From: Citrobacter sp. R56 | Lineage (GTDB): Bacteria > Pseudomonadota > Gammaproteobacteria > Enterobacterales > Enterobacteriaceae | Assembly: GCF_016811995.1 (NCBI RefSeq) | Contig: NZ_CP069159.1 | Location: 3,348,001 to 3,412,000 of the forward strand | DNA length: 64,000 bases | Direction of reading: 5' to 3' | In this document: in pieces, positions 39,979-53,042 of the stretch | How positions within the stretch are numbered: position 1 is the first letter of the stretch | Layout of the letters: each line of letters starts with the position of its first letter | The notes under the pieces: generated by a model | What the model was told of the DNA's origin: nothing | What the model saw: only the letters and a program-made list of their open reading frames with translations | Databases searched by the model: none | Translations under genes and position numbers: made by a program

Positions 39979-41907
39979 TCAAATGGGGCGGATACTCTCT
40001 TCGTCCAGATCTGCGTCGAAGAAACGGCGCAACGTCTGAATGTTATTATCCGCAATAATCGACTCACGCGCCTGCGCGAGTTTTTCTTCATAAATCGCCT
40101 GACGCCACTCCAGCGGCGTTCGCACCGCAGGATTATCGTCTTCAACGATGGTCAGTTCAACCGGTGAGCCCGTTAAGGCGCTTAACGCCTGTGCTAACTT
40201 TTGCTGCGCGCCGCTGGAATTGAGGTGCCGCTGCGTAGAACGCAGGTGCAAACACACAACATTGCCGTTTTCCTCTTTCCACGCATTTAACGCGACCTGC
40301 TCCACCAGTTTTGGCAGTGAAAGCTGGCTCACCTGCGCAGCCCACGGATCGCGCTCAATCGCTTCCGCCGCCAGCTTGGCCGCCAGCTCTGGCGTTTTTT
40401 CATGCTCCAGCGCTTTTTTCAGCGCTTTCGGCGTAGCGACCGCCTCTTTCACTTCAACAACGGGATTGGTTGTCTTCCAGCGATAGGCTTCTTTCTTCGC
40501 GGGCGCCTTTTCCAGCGCAGAGACTGCCGGACGCGCCTGAACACGTTCAGACACGGAGGCCAGTCTTTCCAGCGCAGCATTATTCACCGGCCGCGCGCGG
40601 GAAGCGGCTGCCGGTTCACTCTTTTTTGCTTTGGTTGCTCCCTGAGCACGCTGAAGCTGATTACGCGCCGCCAGTACCTGACTGGTGGATTCCGGCAACG
40701 GGGCCGCAGCTGCCTGATGCACAGGCGCAGATGGCTGTGGCAACTGAGTCGGGGTCATTACCGCTGTCGGGGCGACCGGTGCAAAAGCGGGTTGCGAAAC
40801 CTCTGGCTCCGGGAGCGGCATACGCGGGTGGAATGCCAGCGCACGCAGTAGCGTCATTTCAACGCCCATCCGCCGGTCCGGCGCATAAGGCAGCTCTTTA
40901 CGACCGATTAAGAGCGTCTGATAGTAGAGCTGAATGTCGGTTGGCGGCACGACCCGCGCCAGTTCACGCATGCGCTGTTCAATGGCCGCCATGTCGCTAC
41001 CGAGCGCCGCAGGCGAAAGCTGTACCATCGCAATACGGTGCAGCAGACCCAACATTTCAACCAACAGCGCTTCCCATTCAATACCCCGCGCGGCCGCCTC
41101 GTTCACCAGCGACATCACACGCTCGCCGTTGGCTTCCACCACGGCTTCAACAAGAGAAAGCGCCTGGTCATCGTCCAGCGTACCGAGCATCGCGCTCACC
41201 GCCTGAGTAGAGACCAGACCGTCGCCGCTGGCGATCGCCTGGTCCGTCAGACTCAACGCATCGCGCAAACTGCCGTCCGCCGCGCGGGACAACAATTGCA
41301 GTGCCCGCGGTTCATGGCTGATGTGCTCTTCGTTGAGAATATGCTCAAGCTGATGGCGGATTTGATCGACATCCAGCGCTTTGAGATGAAATTGCAGACA
41401 GCGCGAGAGGATCGTCACCGGCAGTTTCTGCGGATCGGTGGTCGCCAGCAGAAACTTCACATGGGCTGGCGGTTCCTCAAGGGTTTTGAGCAGCGCGTTA
41501 AAACTGTGGCGCGACAGCATATGCACTTCATCGATCAGGTAGACCTTGAAACGACCACGCGCAGGCGCGTACTGGACGTTATCCAGCAGGTCACGGGTGT
41601 CTTCAACTTTGGTGCGCGACGCGGCATCGATCTCAATCAGATCGACAAAACGCCCCTGCTCGATTTCACGGCAGTTATCGCACACGCCGCACGGTGTGGC
41701 GGTAATGCCGGTTTCACAATTCAGCCCTTTCGCCAGCAAACGGGCGATAGAGGTTTTCCCGACGCCACGGGTGCCGGAAAAAAGATAAGCATGATGAATA
41801 CGCCCTAACGACAAGCCGTTCGCCAGTGCGGTCAGCACATGTTCCTGGCCGACGACGTCAGCAAAGGTTTGTGGGCGCCATTTTCGGGCTAAGACCTGAT
41901 AACTCAT
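39979..41907 (-). CDS. dnaX: DNA polymerase III subunits tau and gamma
   Basis: Clamp-loader ATPase. Full-length tau is 642 residues; gamma arises by frameshifting. Walker A GTRGVGKTS (45-53), zinc module C64 ... CGVCDNC, Walker B LIDEVHML and sensor 1 LATTDPQKLP belong to the AAA+ part. A Pro/Ala-rich linker (about 365-440) precedes the tau-specific domains that bind DnaB and the polymerase core. The slippery site is at codons 427-429. First gene of the dnaX-ybaB-recR operon; a strong 12-bp hairpin lies upstream, between apt and dnaX. Confidence 0.98.
   Translation of the reverse strand: MSYQVLARKWRPQTFADVVGQEHVLTALANGLSLGRIHHAYLFSGTRGVGKTSIARLLAKGLNCETGITATPCGVCDNCREIEQGRFVDLIEIDAASRTKVEDTRDLLDNVQYAPARGRFKVYLIDEVHMLSRHSFNALLKTLEEPPAHVKFLLATTDPQKLPVTILSRCLQFHLKALDVDQIRHQLEHILNEEHISHEPRALQLLSRAADGSLRDALSLTDQAIASGDGLVSTQAVSAMLGTLDDDQALSLVEAVVEANGERVMSLVNEAAARGIEWEALLVEMLGLLHRIAMVQLSPAALGSDMAAIEQRMRELARVVPPTDIQLYYQTLLIGRKELPYAPDRRMGVEMTLLRALAFHPRMPLPEPEVSQPAFAPVAPTAVMTPTQLPQPSAPVHQAAAAPLPESTSQVLAARNQLQRAQGATKAKKSEPAAASRARPVNNAALERLASVSERVQARPAVSALEKAPAKKEAYRWKTTNPVVEVKEAVATPKALKKALEHEKTPELAAKLAAEAIERDPWAAQVSQLSLPKLVEQVALNAWKEENGNVVCLHLRSTQRHLNSSGAQQKLAQALSALTGSPVELTIVEDDNPAVRTPLEWRQAIYEEKLAQARESIIADNNIQTLRRFFDADLDEESIRPI
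40621..40627 (-). other. dnaX: dnaX programmed -1 frameshift site (gamma subunit)
   Basis: On the minus strand A AAA AAG followed by AGTGA. A -1 slip gives Lys-Lys-Glu-stop and a gamma protein of 430 residues. An SD-like AGGGAG lies about 10 nt upstream and a stable stem (ACCGGC ... GCCGGT) just downstream. All three elements are as in E. coli. Confidence 0.9.
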
Positions 41908-41956
41908 TGGCAGGCTCTGAAACGCTGGAAGGTGGATTCACGAAGGGGTAATGCTA

Positions 41957-41987
41957 ACACAACCTCGCAGATACAGCGAGGTTGTGT
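41957..41987. terminator. strong hairpin between apt and dnaX
   Basis: ACACAACCTCGC - AGATACA - GCGAGGTTGTGT, a perfect 12-bp stem. No clear U-run on the minus strand, so it may partly separate apt from dnaX transcription or protect the apt 3' end. Confidence 0.6.
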
Positions 41988-42021
41988 CTCTTGCTAATGC
42001 ATCAGACGCAGATAGCCTGAA

Positions 42022-42573
42022 TCAATGTCCCGGGAAAGGCACCAGGCTATAGCAAGTCAGTCCCTGTTTTTCCAGGCGCTGCTCGCCGCCGAGATCAAAC
42101 AGATTGATGATGAAGGCCGCATCCGTCACTTCACCACCCAGACGACGGATCAGTTTTACGGTCGCTTCAATGGTTCCACCTGTTGCCAGCAGATCATCGA
42201 CGACCAGAACTTTGTCGCCCGGTTTGATAGCATCTACGTGAATTTCCAGCTGATCGGTGCCGTACTCCAGTTCATAGCTTTCAGCGATCGTTTCACGTGG
42301 CAATTTACGTGGTTTACGCACGGGAACAAACCCAACGTCCAGGCCCAGTGCTACCGGCGCGCCAAACAGGAAGCCACGCGCTTCGGTGCCGACGACTTTG
42401 GTGATGCCCGCATCTTTGTATCGCTCAACCAGCAATTCAATGCTAAGCGCGTACGCTTTCGGGTCTTCCAGTAAGCTGGTGACATCACGGAAAAGAATGC
42501 CCGGTTTTGGGTAGTCGTGAATGCTTTTGATGCTATTTTTAAGAAACTCAAGCTGCTGTGCAGTCGCGGTCAT
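42022..42573 (-). CDS. apt: adenine phosphoribosyltransferase
   Basis: Salvages adenine to AMP with PRPP. 183 residues from [10 protein letters not shown], the E. coli start; the frame is open eleven codons upstream. The PRPP loop is [16 protein letters not shown], the pyrophosphate-binding region is [14 protein letters not shown], and the hood segment is [14 protein letters not shown]. Lies before dnaX in the same direction and after ybaN. Confidence 0.97.
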   Translation of the reverse strand: MTATAQQLEFLKNSIKSIHDYPKPGILFRDVTSLLEDPKAYALSIELLVERYKDAGITKVVGTEARGFLFGAPVALGLDVGFVPVRKPRKLPRETIAESYELEYGTDQLEIHVDAIKPGDKVLVVDDLLATGGTIEATVKLIRRLGGEVTDAAFIINLFDLGGEQRLEKQGLTCYSLVPFPGH

Positions 42574-42724
42574 GGATGTATGCCTGCTAAGAACGGTGTT
42601 ACTCACGGCGCAATCATATCAGGTCAAGGTAACGATTGTTTAACCTTTGACCGCCTGCGCCTGTGCTCGAAAACGGTCGAATTTACTGACTGTTGGCAAC
42701 AATTGCAACAGCGATTATGGTGCT

Positions 42725-43102
42725 TCAGTGCTTTTGTTGCTTTTCATCAATCACCGGGATCCGCCACAGAAAAATCAGCAGACAGCTTAAAATTGCCAGT
42801 AACAGGATCCGGACCCACATCATATTGACCAGCCAAAGAGAAACGCCGAAGGTAATCAAAATAAGGATGATCGCCCGAGGCTTGGCACCAGGAGGCATCG
42901 CATGATGCTGTTGCCAATAGCGAAGGTATCCGCCAAACCACGAACGATAGAGTAACCAGTCGTGAAAGCGTGGCGATGAACGGGCGAAGCACCAGGCCGC
43001 CAGCAAGATAAAAGGCGTGGTGGGCAACAGCGGCAGTACAACACCCAATGTTCCCAGCACTACCGCCAGCCAGCCAATAATGATTAAAATAATACGTTGC
43101 AT
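42725..43102 (-). CDS. ybaN: DUF454 inner-membrane protein YbaN
   Basis: 125 residues with about three or four hydrophobic helices: IILIIIGWLAVVLGTLGVVLPLLPTTPFILLAAWCF, and two more near the C-terminus. The family signature is LPTTPFxLLAAxCFARSSPRFHDWL. Function unknown to me. Divergent from priC; apt follows in the same direction after 151 bp. Confidence 0.93.
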   Translation of the reverse strand: MQRIILIIIGWLAVVLGTLGVVLPLLPTTPFILLAAWCFARSSPRFHDWLLYRSWFGGYLRYWQQHHAMPPGAKPRAIILILITFGVSLWLVNMMWVRILLLAILSCLLIFLWRIPVIDEKQQKH

Positions 43103-43171
43103 AATAAGAGTATCTGGAACACCTGAATGCTACTTTAGCATAACGGTTATCATTTTCATCGGAGTGTTAAA

Positions 43172-43699
43172 TTGAAAACCGACATGCTGTTACAGAAGCT
43201 GGAAGAGCAACTCATAAACCTGCGCCAGCGTTGCGCTCCGCAGGCGTTGCATGCAACCCTCAGCCCTCGCTTTGACCGCCATCTTTTTCATACGCGCAGC
43301 ACATTGCTACAGGCCTATCTGGAGGAAGCCGGAGAAAACCTGACCGCCCTGCGTCATGCTGTTGATCAGCAGCAGTTGCCCCAAATCGCCTGGCTCGCTG
43401 AGCATCTTGCCTCCCAGATGGAAGCGATTTCTCGTGAAACCGCCTCGTGGTCACTCCGGGAATGGGACTGTGGCTCTCCGGCACTCACCCGCTGGCAACG
43501 CAAACGTATTCAGCACCAGCAATTTGAGCGCCGTCTGCTGGAAATGACGCAAGAGCGTAAAGCCCTGCTCGCCAGGGCCACCCGCCTGGATGAACAACAG
43601 AAATTGCATCGTGAAGTTGAAGCCTATGAGGCCCGTCTGGCACGCTGTCGCCACGCGCTGGAAAAAATAGAAAACGTTCTGGCACGTTTAACCCGCTAA
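43172..43699 (+). CDS. priC: primosomal replication protein N''
   Basis: Restarts stalled forks by binding SSB and helping load DnaB, the PriA-independent pathway. 175 residues, helical throughout, rich in Arg, Gln and Leu. Characteristic segments are [16 protein letters not shown] and [37 protein letters not shown]. Followed 14 bp later by rsmS in the same direction, so they are probably co-transcribed. Starts 69 bp from ybaN, which reads the other way. Confidence 0.95.
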   Translation: MKTDMLLQKLEEQLINLRQRCAPQALHATLSPRFDRHLFHTRSTLLQAYLEEAGENLTALRHAVDQQQLPQIAWLAEHLASQMEAISRETASWSLREWDCGSPALTRWQRKRIQHQQFERRLLEMTQERKALLARATRLDEQQKLHREVEAYEARLARCRHALEKIENVLARLTR

Positions 43700-43713
43700 C
43701 CCCCGGAGAATCT

Positions 43714-43869
43714 ATGTCGCTTGAAAACGCCCCTGATGAGGTCAAACTGGCCGTTGATTTGATTATGTTATTAGAAGAGCACAACGTCGCACCCGACACG
43801 GTGCTGAAAGCGCTGGAGATTATAAAGCAGGACTATGAACGGAAAACTCAGCAGCTCGCCTCCTCATAG
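43714..43869 (+). CDS. rsmS: small protein RsmS (YbaM)
   Basis: 51-residue protein [20 protein letters not shown]... ending KTQQLASS, homologous to E. coli YbaM, a replication-stress modulator that acts with PriC and SSB. CCCGGAGAATCT lies just before the ATG. It is predicted to be helical. An inverted repeat, CAGCAGCTC (43849-43857) with GAGCTGCTG (43875-43883), spans its stop codon and probably forms the end of the transcript before convergent mscK. Confidence 0.92.
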   Translation: MSLENAPDEVKLAVDLIMLLEEHNVAPDTVLKALEIIKQDYERKTQQLASS

Positions 43870-43899
43870 GAAGAGAGCTGCTGGAAGAAGAGAACGTGT

Positions 43900-46800
43900 T
43901 TACCCTATCGCTGGCGTCGGATCGTCGCCTTTGATCTCGCGTTTCACTTCTGTCACCTCATCCCCTTTCTCGTTGCGCAGATGCACTTCAAGCTGGTTAA
44001 AGGCGATGTCGATGTTGTTTTCACGGCACAGACGATCGATAGCACGGTTCAGTTCATCTACCGTATGGCTACGATCGCGCAGTTCACGCACATATAAACG
44101 CAGCTCGTGATCCAGCGTGCTGGGGCCAAAGGTGGTAAAGAATACCGCCGGTTCCGGATCGTGCATCACTTTCGGGTGTTCCGCCGCTGCCTGCAACAGC
44201 ACTTTTTTCACTTTGTCCAGATCCGAACCGTAGGCCACGCCAAGACGGATCACCAGACGTGTGGTGGTATCCGAGAGCGACCAGTTGATGAGACGCTCGG
44301 TCACAAACGCTTTATTCGGGATGATCACCTCTTTACGATCAAAGTCAGTAATGGTGGTGGCGCGAATGCGGATCTTGCTTACCGTTCCAGAGAAGGTACC
44401 GATCGTGACCGTATCCCCAATACGTACCGGGCGTTCGAACAGAATAATCAGACCCGAAACAAAGTTACCGAAGATCTCCTGCAAACCAAAACCAAGACCG
44501 ACCGACAGGGCCGCTGCCAGCCACTGCAGTTTGTCCCACGACACACCAAGCGATCCAAACACCGTCATTGCGCCAATGGCAATGATCGCATAATTGAGGA
44601 TCGTGGTGATGGCGTAAGACGCGCCCTGGCGCATTTTCAGGCGCGAGAGCACCAGCACTTCCAGTAACCCCGGTAAGTTGCGGATCAGCGCCCAGGCCAC
44701 CATGGAGGCGATAATGGCAAACAGCAGACTGCCCATGGTGACGTTTTTCACCACCGCTGCGCCCGCTTCCGTACCGTTGTAATGCCAGAGCGTGATGCTA
44801 TCGAGATAGCTGAACACGGTGATCAAATCAGACCAAATTGCCCAGAACAGCACGCCGAACAGCGCGATCATCAGCAACATGGTGATACGCAGCGTTTGCT
44901 GGTTAACCTGTTCGAGCGCAATGGTCGGCTCTTCCTGCGGCTCGGCACCTTCCGCGCCTTCTTTGACCAGATTCTGACGACGCGCCAGTGCGCGACGCCA
45001 GGCAATACGGCGGGCGGCAACGCTCAATCCACGCAAGACCGTCTGGTACAGCAGGTTCCAGATAATCACCAGATAGACCGTTTCAATCCAGCGACCTGAC
45101 AGACGCAGCGTCGTATAGAAATAACCGGTCGCCGTTAAGACCATCAGCGCAATAGGCACGATTGATAACACCGTGATGGTGACCAGTCGCAGTCCGTGCG
45201 ATTCCTTGTCGCGCCAGCTTTCACGGCACATCGGCCACACCAGGAAAGCAATCAGCAGCAGGTTCAGGAAAATGACCACCTGACCCAGCACATCGTCCAT
45301 CAGATGCAGGGGCGAAAGCTCCGCCACCACAGACCAAAAATTCAGGGGCAGTAACGCAAGGCTGATACGCACGATCTGACGACGCCAGTGGCTGGTCAGC
45401 TGTGCTGGCATACCAAAGTGGCGTACTGCGACGCCCTCTTTCTCCAGCACTTTCCAGCACAATCCAAACACCAGCCAGAAAAGCGCCATTTTTTTACTGA
45501 ACGCCCACAGGAGATCGCTGATGTTAAGCTGCATGGTGAGCAGGATCAGACCGGCGGCAAGGATGACCAGACACACCGGTAAGGCGCGAATCAGATCGAT
45601 GAGAATCGCTTTTGGCGTGTTGAGCTGGCTGTCATTACGTAATGACCCTACCGCTGCGGCTAATTTCTGCTGGTATGCTTTGAGCCATCCTAGCCGCCAG
45701 CGTATGAGACCGGCGATCAGTAATAAGGGTAATCCCGCCAGAAAAGCAATAAACACCGCAGGCCAGGCCTTTTCCCAGTTCACGGTGATTTTCATCGACT
45801 TAAACTGATCTTTCAGCGTCTGTGGGAAGGCTTTAATCCAGTCCCAGTCCATCGGGCGGTTACTGTTAACCCAGAAAATCTGCTGAGTGAGGATCTCTTT
45901 CAGGTTTTTGGAGACGCTCATTAACTGCTGCTGATTGATCTGCAGGTTAATGGCCATCATCAATTGATTGCCCAGCTGTTTGTTCAGCTGATCGAGCAGT
46001 TCACGGCGCATTTCGACTACCTGTAGCAGCGCGTCGTGAACCTCATCATTAACCTCTTTGGCGTGCCCTTCTTCCAGTTTGGCGACAAAGGCATCGCTCT
46101 GAAACAGCGCGTCACGCTGCTGGTTGACTTCAAATTGCTCAAGACGCAAATCCGCAATGCGGTTGGTCATGTCTTTCAATTCGTCGGCTGACGGCAGGGT
46201 TTGCTGTTGCTGATAAAGGATACGAGACAACAGCAGGCTGCCTTTGAGGACCGCGATTTGTTCCTTAATATTGCGTTCTGATTGCAGCGCGCGGTCAAGC
46301 CAGTTTTTGACCTTAATATTTTGCTGCATCAGCGAGTTGCCGTTTTCCGTGGCAGAGATCAGCCGCTGGCTCAGTTGGTGGTTGATCTCCAGCTCCTGAT
46401 TCACCAGCGGGTTCGCCTGAATACGCGTTGTCTCATCCGGATTGACCGCTTCCTGCGCCGTTTTTTCCGTCAACGTAAGGCGTTTACTGTTTACCGCTTC
46501 CTGTAACAGCTGAAGCTGGTGTTCCAGTCGGTTGCTGTTTGCCGTCACATAATCACGCTGCTTTTGCAGGGTATCCTGCAAGACCGTATTGCCTTCCAGA
46601 CTCTTACGCTGTTGATCTATCTGCGCATTGAGCAACACTTGCTGCGTCAGGAGCAGCACCTGCTGGCTTGGGCGGAGCGCCGCTTCGCCCACATTGGTGC
46701 CATCCAGTCGATTACGAATTTGTTGCAGCTGCTGTGAGGCGGTGTACATGGCGTTTTGTACCCGCTCTGGCTGCGTCTGGAGGGAAACGAGTTGGCTGTT

Positions 46801-47262
46801 ATAGGCCGCCAGATCGTTTTGCGCGCTTTGCAAATCATCCAGTAATTGCGCAACGCGCAATTCAAGCTGACGCAATGAGAGTGTGCTAAGTGTTTTTCGC
46901 GTTTCATCATCATTGTCGACGTCGCTCAGCGCATTGAGCGCATCAGACGCCTGGCGCATTTTTTCCGGAGCCTGCGCCACTTTCTGACGCAACTGAACGG
47001 TCTCATCTTTCACCCGCTCAATTTTATCGAGCGTCTCCAGTGTCTCAAGAAGATCCTGCTGTACCAGCTTGTCCTGCGCAGAGAGGTCTTTTTGTTTGCT
47101 CAGCGCGTCCAACTGGCTTTGCACATCGGCTTTCGTCGGCAGGTCACCATTCGATTGCGCGCGCGCAAATGCAGATGACTGGCAGGACAGCAGCAGGATG
47201 AAGAAAAAAAAGGTTATAAAAACAAGATGCTGTAAACGTTTATTAAGCTGCAACATAGTCAT
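43900..47262 (-). CDS. mscK: potassium-gated mechanosensitive channel MscK
   Basis: Large mechanosensitive channel opened by membrane tension in high external K+. 1120 residues, same as E. coli. Signal peptide (about 1-34), then a long periplasmic coiled-coil-rich region (about 35-475, many Gln/Leu heptads), eleven or so membrane helices, and the MscS-like pore and cytoplasmic domain: LQWLAAALSVGLGFGLQEIFGNFVSGLIILFERPVRIGDTV near residue 920. The C-terminal beta/alpha domain ends near KGDDPTPAIG. Convergent with rsmS. Confidence 0.96.
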   Translation of the reverse strand: MTMLQLNKRLQHLVFITFFFFILLLSCQSSAFARAQSNGDLPTKADVQSQLDALSKQKDLSAQDKLVQQDLLETLETLDKIERVKDETVQLRQKVAQAPEKMRQASDALNALSDVDNDDETRKTLSTLSLRQLELRVAQLLDDLQSAQNDLAAYNSQLVSLQTQPERVQNAMYTASQQLQQIRNRLDGTNVGEAALRPSQQVLLLTQQVLLNAQIDQQRKSLEGNTVLQDTLQKQRDYVTANSNRLEHQLQLLQEAVNSKRLTLTEKTAQEAVNPDETTRIQANPLVNQELEINHQLSQRLISATENGNSLMQQNIKVKNWLDRALQSERNIKEQIAVLKGSLLLSRILYQQQQTLPSADELKDMTNRIADLRLEQFEVNQQRDALFQSDAFVAKLEEGHAKEVNDEVHDALLQVVEMRRELLDQLNKQLGNQLMMAINLQINQQQLMSVSKNLKEILTQQIFWVNSNRPMDWDWIKAFPQTLKDQFKSMKITVNWEKAWPAVFIAFLAGLPLLLIAGLIRWRLGWLKAYQQKLAAAVGSLRNDSQLNTPKAILIDLIRALPVCLVILAAGLILLTMQLNISDLLWAFSKKMALFWLVFGLCWKVLEKEGVAVRHFGMPAQLTSHWRRQIVRISLALLPLNFWSVVAELSPLHLMDDVLGQVVIFLNLLLIAFLVWPMCRESWRDKESHGLRLVTITVLSIVPIALMVLTATGYFYTTLRLSGRWIETVYLVIIWNLLYQTVLRGLSVAARRIAWRRALARRQNLVKEGAEGAEPQEEPTIALEQVNQQTLRITMLLMIALFGVLFWAIWSDLITVFSYLDSITLWHYNGTEAGAAVVKNVTMGSLLFAIIASMVAWALIRNLPGLLEVLVLSRLKMRQGASYAITTILNYAIIAIGAMTVFGSLGVSWDKLQWLAAALSVGLGFGLQEIFGNFVSGLIILFERPVRIGDTVTIGTFSGTVSKIRIRATTITDFDRKEVIIPNKAFVTERLINWSLSDTTTRLVIRLGVAYGSDLDKVKKVLLQAAAEHPKVMHDPEPAVFFTTFGPSTLDHELRLYVRELRDRSHTVDELNRAIDRLCRENNIDIAFNQLEVHLRNEKGDEVTEVKREIKGDDPTPAIG

Positions 47263-47382
47263 GAGAATGAAGGTTTCTGAACCGAAAGAACGACCGAAAA
47301 TAGTCAGGCCGCAAGAATATCACGGCTCAGACAGACAAAATAGCAGGATGAAAAGCGTCCAGGAAAAATCCTGGAAAGGGTT

Positions 47383-48036
47383 TCAGGGCGTTTCGCCAGA
47401 TAACGGTACCCGCAGCGTTGGACAAAATTGATACATCTCCAACAGAATAGCGACATAATCGCGCGCCTCCTTTTTAAGGTCAAAAGACTGCGGGGCGAAT
47501 AACCAGTTTTCCATTATGCCGGAGATATAACTGCGCATTAATATCGCCGCCCGGCGGGTGTTAAGATTTTCGGGTAGCATTTGCGAATTAATACAATGCA
47601 TTAGCGTTTGTTCAATGCGATCATAACTTTCCAGACAGATGCTTCGCTGGGCCTGCTGAACGACAACCATCTCTCCAACGAACTCGCATTTATGGAATAT
47701 AATCTCCATCAGCAGCCGTCGGCGCTCTTCTGTCACAGTGGCTTCAAGAAGATAGACTAGAATCTCTCTTAATACTGATAGTGGATCGTCGGGGAATTTT
47801 GCCTGATACTCAATCTCAAGCTCACCAATATTGGATTCTGATAGTTCCCAGATTTCGCTAAATAAATCCGACTTGTTTTTGAAATGCCAATAGATTGCAC
47901 CGCGCGTGACGCCAGCAGCTTTTGCAATCTCCACGAGCGAGGTGGATGATACACCTTGTTGCGAGAACAGACGCAGAGCTACATCCAGTATGTGTTGTCG
48001 TGTTACCAGCGCTTGTTGTTTGGTTTTTCGTGCCAT
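47383..48036 (-). CDS. acrR: TetR-family repressor of acrAB
   Basis: Represses acrAB and itself; ligands such as dyes and bile compounds release it. 217 residues (215 in E. coli). Helix-turn-helix [29 protein letters not shown] at about 25-53, then an all-helical ligand-binding and dimer domain. Divergent from acrA; its operator is in the intergenic region. Confidence 0.97.
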   Translation of the reverse strand: MARKTKQQALVTRQHILDVALRLFSQQGVSSTSLVEIAKAAGVTRGAIYWHFKNKSDLFSEIWELSESNIGELEIEYQAKFPDDPLSVLREILVYLLEATVTEERRRLLMEIIFHKCEFVGEMVVVQQAQRSICLESYDRIEQTLMHCINSQMLPENLNTRRAAILMRSYISGIMENWLFAPQSFDLKKEARDYVAILLEMYQFCPTLRVPLSGETP

Positions 48037-48064
48037 ATGTTGGTGAATTTACAGGCGTTAGATT

Positions 48065-48088
48065 TACATACATTTGTGAATGTATGTA
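48065..48088. promoter_or_regulatory. AcrR operator in the acrR-acrA intergenic region
   Basis: A 24-bp interrupted palindrome, TACATACATT ... AATGTATGTA, identical in form to the AcrR binding site of E. coli, 28 bp from the acrR start and about 90 bp before acrA. Confidence 0.93.
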
Positions 48089-48175
48089 CCATAGCACGAC
48101 GATAATATAAACGCAGTAATGGGTTTATGGGCTAGACCATTGATCAATTTGAAATCGGACACTCGAGGTTTACAT

Positions 48176-49369
48176 ATGAACAAAAACAGAGGGTTAACGC
48201 CTCTGGCGGTCGTTCTGATGCTCTCAGGCAGCTTAGCGCTAACAGGATGTGACGACAAAGAGGCCCAAAAAGGGGGCCAGCAGAAGCCAGAAGTTGGAGT
48301 TGTGACGCTCAAAACTGAACCTCTGCAGATAACGACTGAACTCCCGGGTCGCACCAGCGCTTTCCGTATTGCGGAAGTTCGCCCTCAGGTAAGCGGTATT
48401 ATCCTGAAGCGTAATTTCACGGAAGGCGGTGACGTCGAAGCAGGTGTGTCTCTCTATCAGATTGATCCTGCGACTTATCAGGCAGCTTACGAAAGTGCAA
48501 AAGGTGATTTAGCCAAAGCGCAGGCGGCGGCGAACATCGCACAGCTGACCGTTAAGCGTTACCAGAAACTGTTGGGCACCAAGTACATCAGTCAGCAGGA
48601 TTACGATACCGCGCAGGCGGATGCACAACAGGCGAATGCCGCTGTTGTGGCCGCAAAAGCCGCCGTCGAATCCGCACGTATCAATCTGGCCTACACCAAA
48701 GTGACCTCGCCGATCAGCGGTCGCATTGGTAAATCGTCTGTCACTGAAGGTGCACTGGTACAGAATGGCCAGGCCACTGCGCTTGCCACCGTCCAGCAAC
48801 TCGACCCTATCTATGTCGATGTGACACAGTCGAGCAATGATTTCCTGCGTCTCAAGCAAGAGTTGGCGAATGGCACGCTGAAGCAGGAGAACGGGAAAGC
48901 CAAGGTCGATCTGGTTACCAACGACGGCATTAAATTCCCGCAATCCGGTACGCTGGAGTTCTCTGACGTGACCGTTGACCAAACCACTGGGTCGATTACG
49001 TTACGCGCTATCTTCCCGAACCCGGATCACACCTTGCTGCCAGGCATGTTCGTTCGCGCTCGTCTGGAAGAAGGGACGAATCCAACCGCACTTCTGGTTC
49101 CGCAGCAGGGTGTGACGCGTACCCCGCGTGGTGAAGCCAGTGCACTGGTTGTTGGTGCGGATGACAAAGTGGAAACCCGTCAGATCGTCGCTACTCAGGC
49201 GATCGGCGACAAGTGGTTGGTGACTGAAGGTCTTAAGTCGGGCGACCGCGTGATTGTAAGTGGGCTGCAAAAAGTGCGTCCTGGCGCGCAGGTAAAAGCA
49301 CAAGAAGTGGCTGCTGATAACGAACAGCAAGCCGCGAGCGGAAGCCAGCCTGAACAGTCTAAGTCTTAA
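48176..49369 (+). CDS. acrA: periplasmic adaptor lipoprotein of the AcrAB-TolC pump
   Basis: Bridges AcrB and TolC. 397 residues from MNKNRGLTPL, the E. coli start; the open frame extends 19 codons upstream. Lipoprotein signal with lipobox LTGC (lipidated C25). The lipoyl, alpha-hairpin (about 95-175, KGDLAKAQAAANIAQLTVKRYQKL), beta-barrel and membrane-proximal domains follow in order. Operon with acrB, 22 bp downstream. Confidence 0.98.
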   Translation: MNKNRGLTPLAVVLMLSGSLALTGCDDKEAQKGGQQKPEVGVVTLKTEPLQITTELPGRTSAFRIAEVRPQVSGIILKRNFTEGGDVEAGVSLYQIDPATYQAAYESAKGDLAKAQAAANIAQLTVKRYQKLLGTKYISQQDYDTAQADAQQANAAVVAAKAAVESARINLAYTKVTSPISGRIGKSSVTEGALVQNGQATALATVQQLDPIYVDVTQSSNDFLRLKQELANGTLKQENGKAKVDLVTNDGIKFPQSGTLEFSDVTVDQTTGSITLRAIFPNPDHTLLPGMFVRARLEEGTNPTALLVPQQGVTRTPRGEASALVVGADDKVETRQIVATQAIGDKWLVTEGLKSGDRVIVSGLQKVRPGAQVKAQEVAADNEQQAASGSQPEQSKS

Positions 49370-49388
49370 CTTAAACAGGAGCCGTTAA

Positions 49389-52541
<3,153 letters not shown>

Positions 52542-52555
52542 TTCATCCTCTTAAC

Positions 52556-52579
52556 AAAGGCCGCGCAAGCGGCCTTTTT
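52556..52579 (+). terminator. acrAB terminator
   Basis: AAAGGCCGC - GCAA - GCGGCCTTT followed by TT: 9-bp stem, GNRA-type loop and a five-T run. Confidence 0.92.
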
Positions 52580-53042
52580 ATTGGATAAAATTCATAAAAA
52601 ACGCTTATTGTCAGTTCATTTATTTTATCCAGGATAAATAAGGCATATAATCCATAGATTGCCAAAGGCTATTCCTGAACTGTTTGGTAATTTCTTATAT
52701 TCTTATTAATTAAGAAATATTAAGACTATTCCTGGTACTTTCTATGTTGCGACAAGCAGTTAGCACAAGTTGTGACGTCCAAAGGGGGTAACTTGATGAA
52801 TTGCAAACGTAATAAAGATTTTTCCTCATTCCGCGCCAGCGCATATGTCTGCTAAAATGGGTAAAATTGGCTGCAGTGACCTAATTCGCCCTAATTGTAA
52901 TTTTTCGTAATATGACGATGAAATCTTTTTTAGAGTGGATTATAGTTAAATCATCAGGAGATGAGGGTAAGTTCCAGGTCAGTAAGTTGTATCCATCCCG
53001 AAGGTGTTCGGTTAGTTCAAGCCACTAAGAAGGGGATGCGTT
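52580..53042 (+). other. long AT-rich leader region upstream of tomB
   Basis: About 460 bp between the acrB terminator and tomB, strongly AT-rich (for example TTCTTATTAATTAAGAAATATTAAG near 52690-52726). It is a plausible H-NS/Hha-bound region, which is inference. It holds one small open frame with a strong ribosome-binding site (52796-52855). The tomB promoter must lie here; no unambiguous -35/-10 pair could be chosen. Confidence 0.5.
52796..52855 (+). CDS. candidate 19-residue leader peptide upstream of tomB
   Basis: ATG ... TAA encodes MNCKRNKDFSSFRASAYVC. AAAGGGGG lies 7 nt before the ATG, one of the better Shine-Dalgarno matches in the window. The peptide is basic (about 5 Lys/Arg) with two Cys. 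It ends 187 bp before tomB in the same direction, so it could be a leader peptide or a small protein. I recognise no family, and a chance open frame of this length is possible. Confidence 0.4.
   Translation: MNCKRNKDFSSFRASAYVC

Noticed and set aside
40470-41210. 246-codon Pro/Arg/Ala-rich frame antisense to dnaX
   Set aside because: Low-complexity shadow of the dnaX AAA+ and linker regions.
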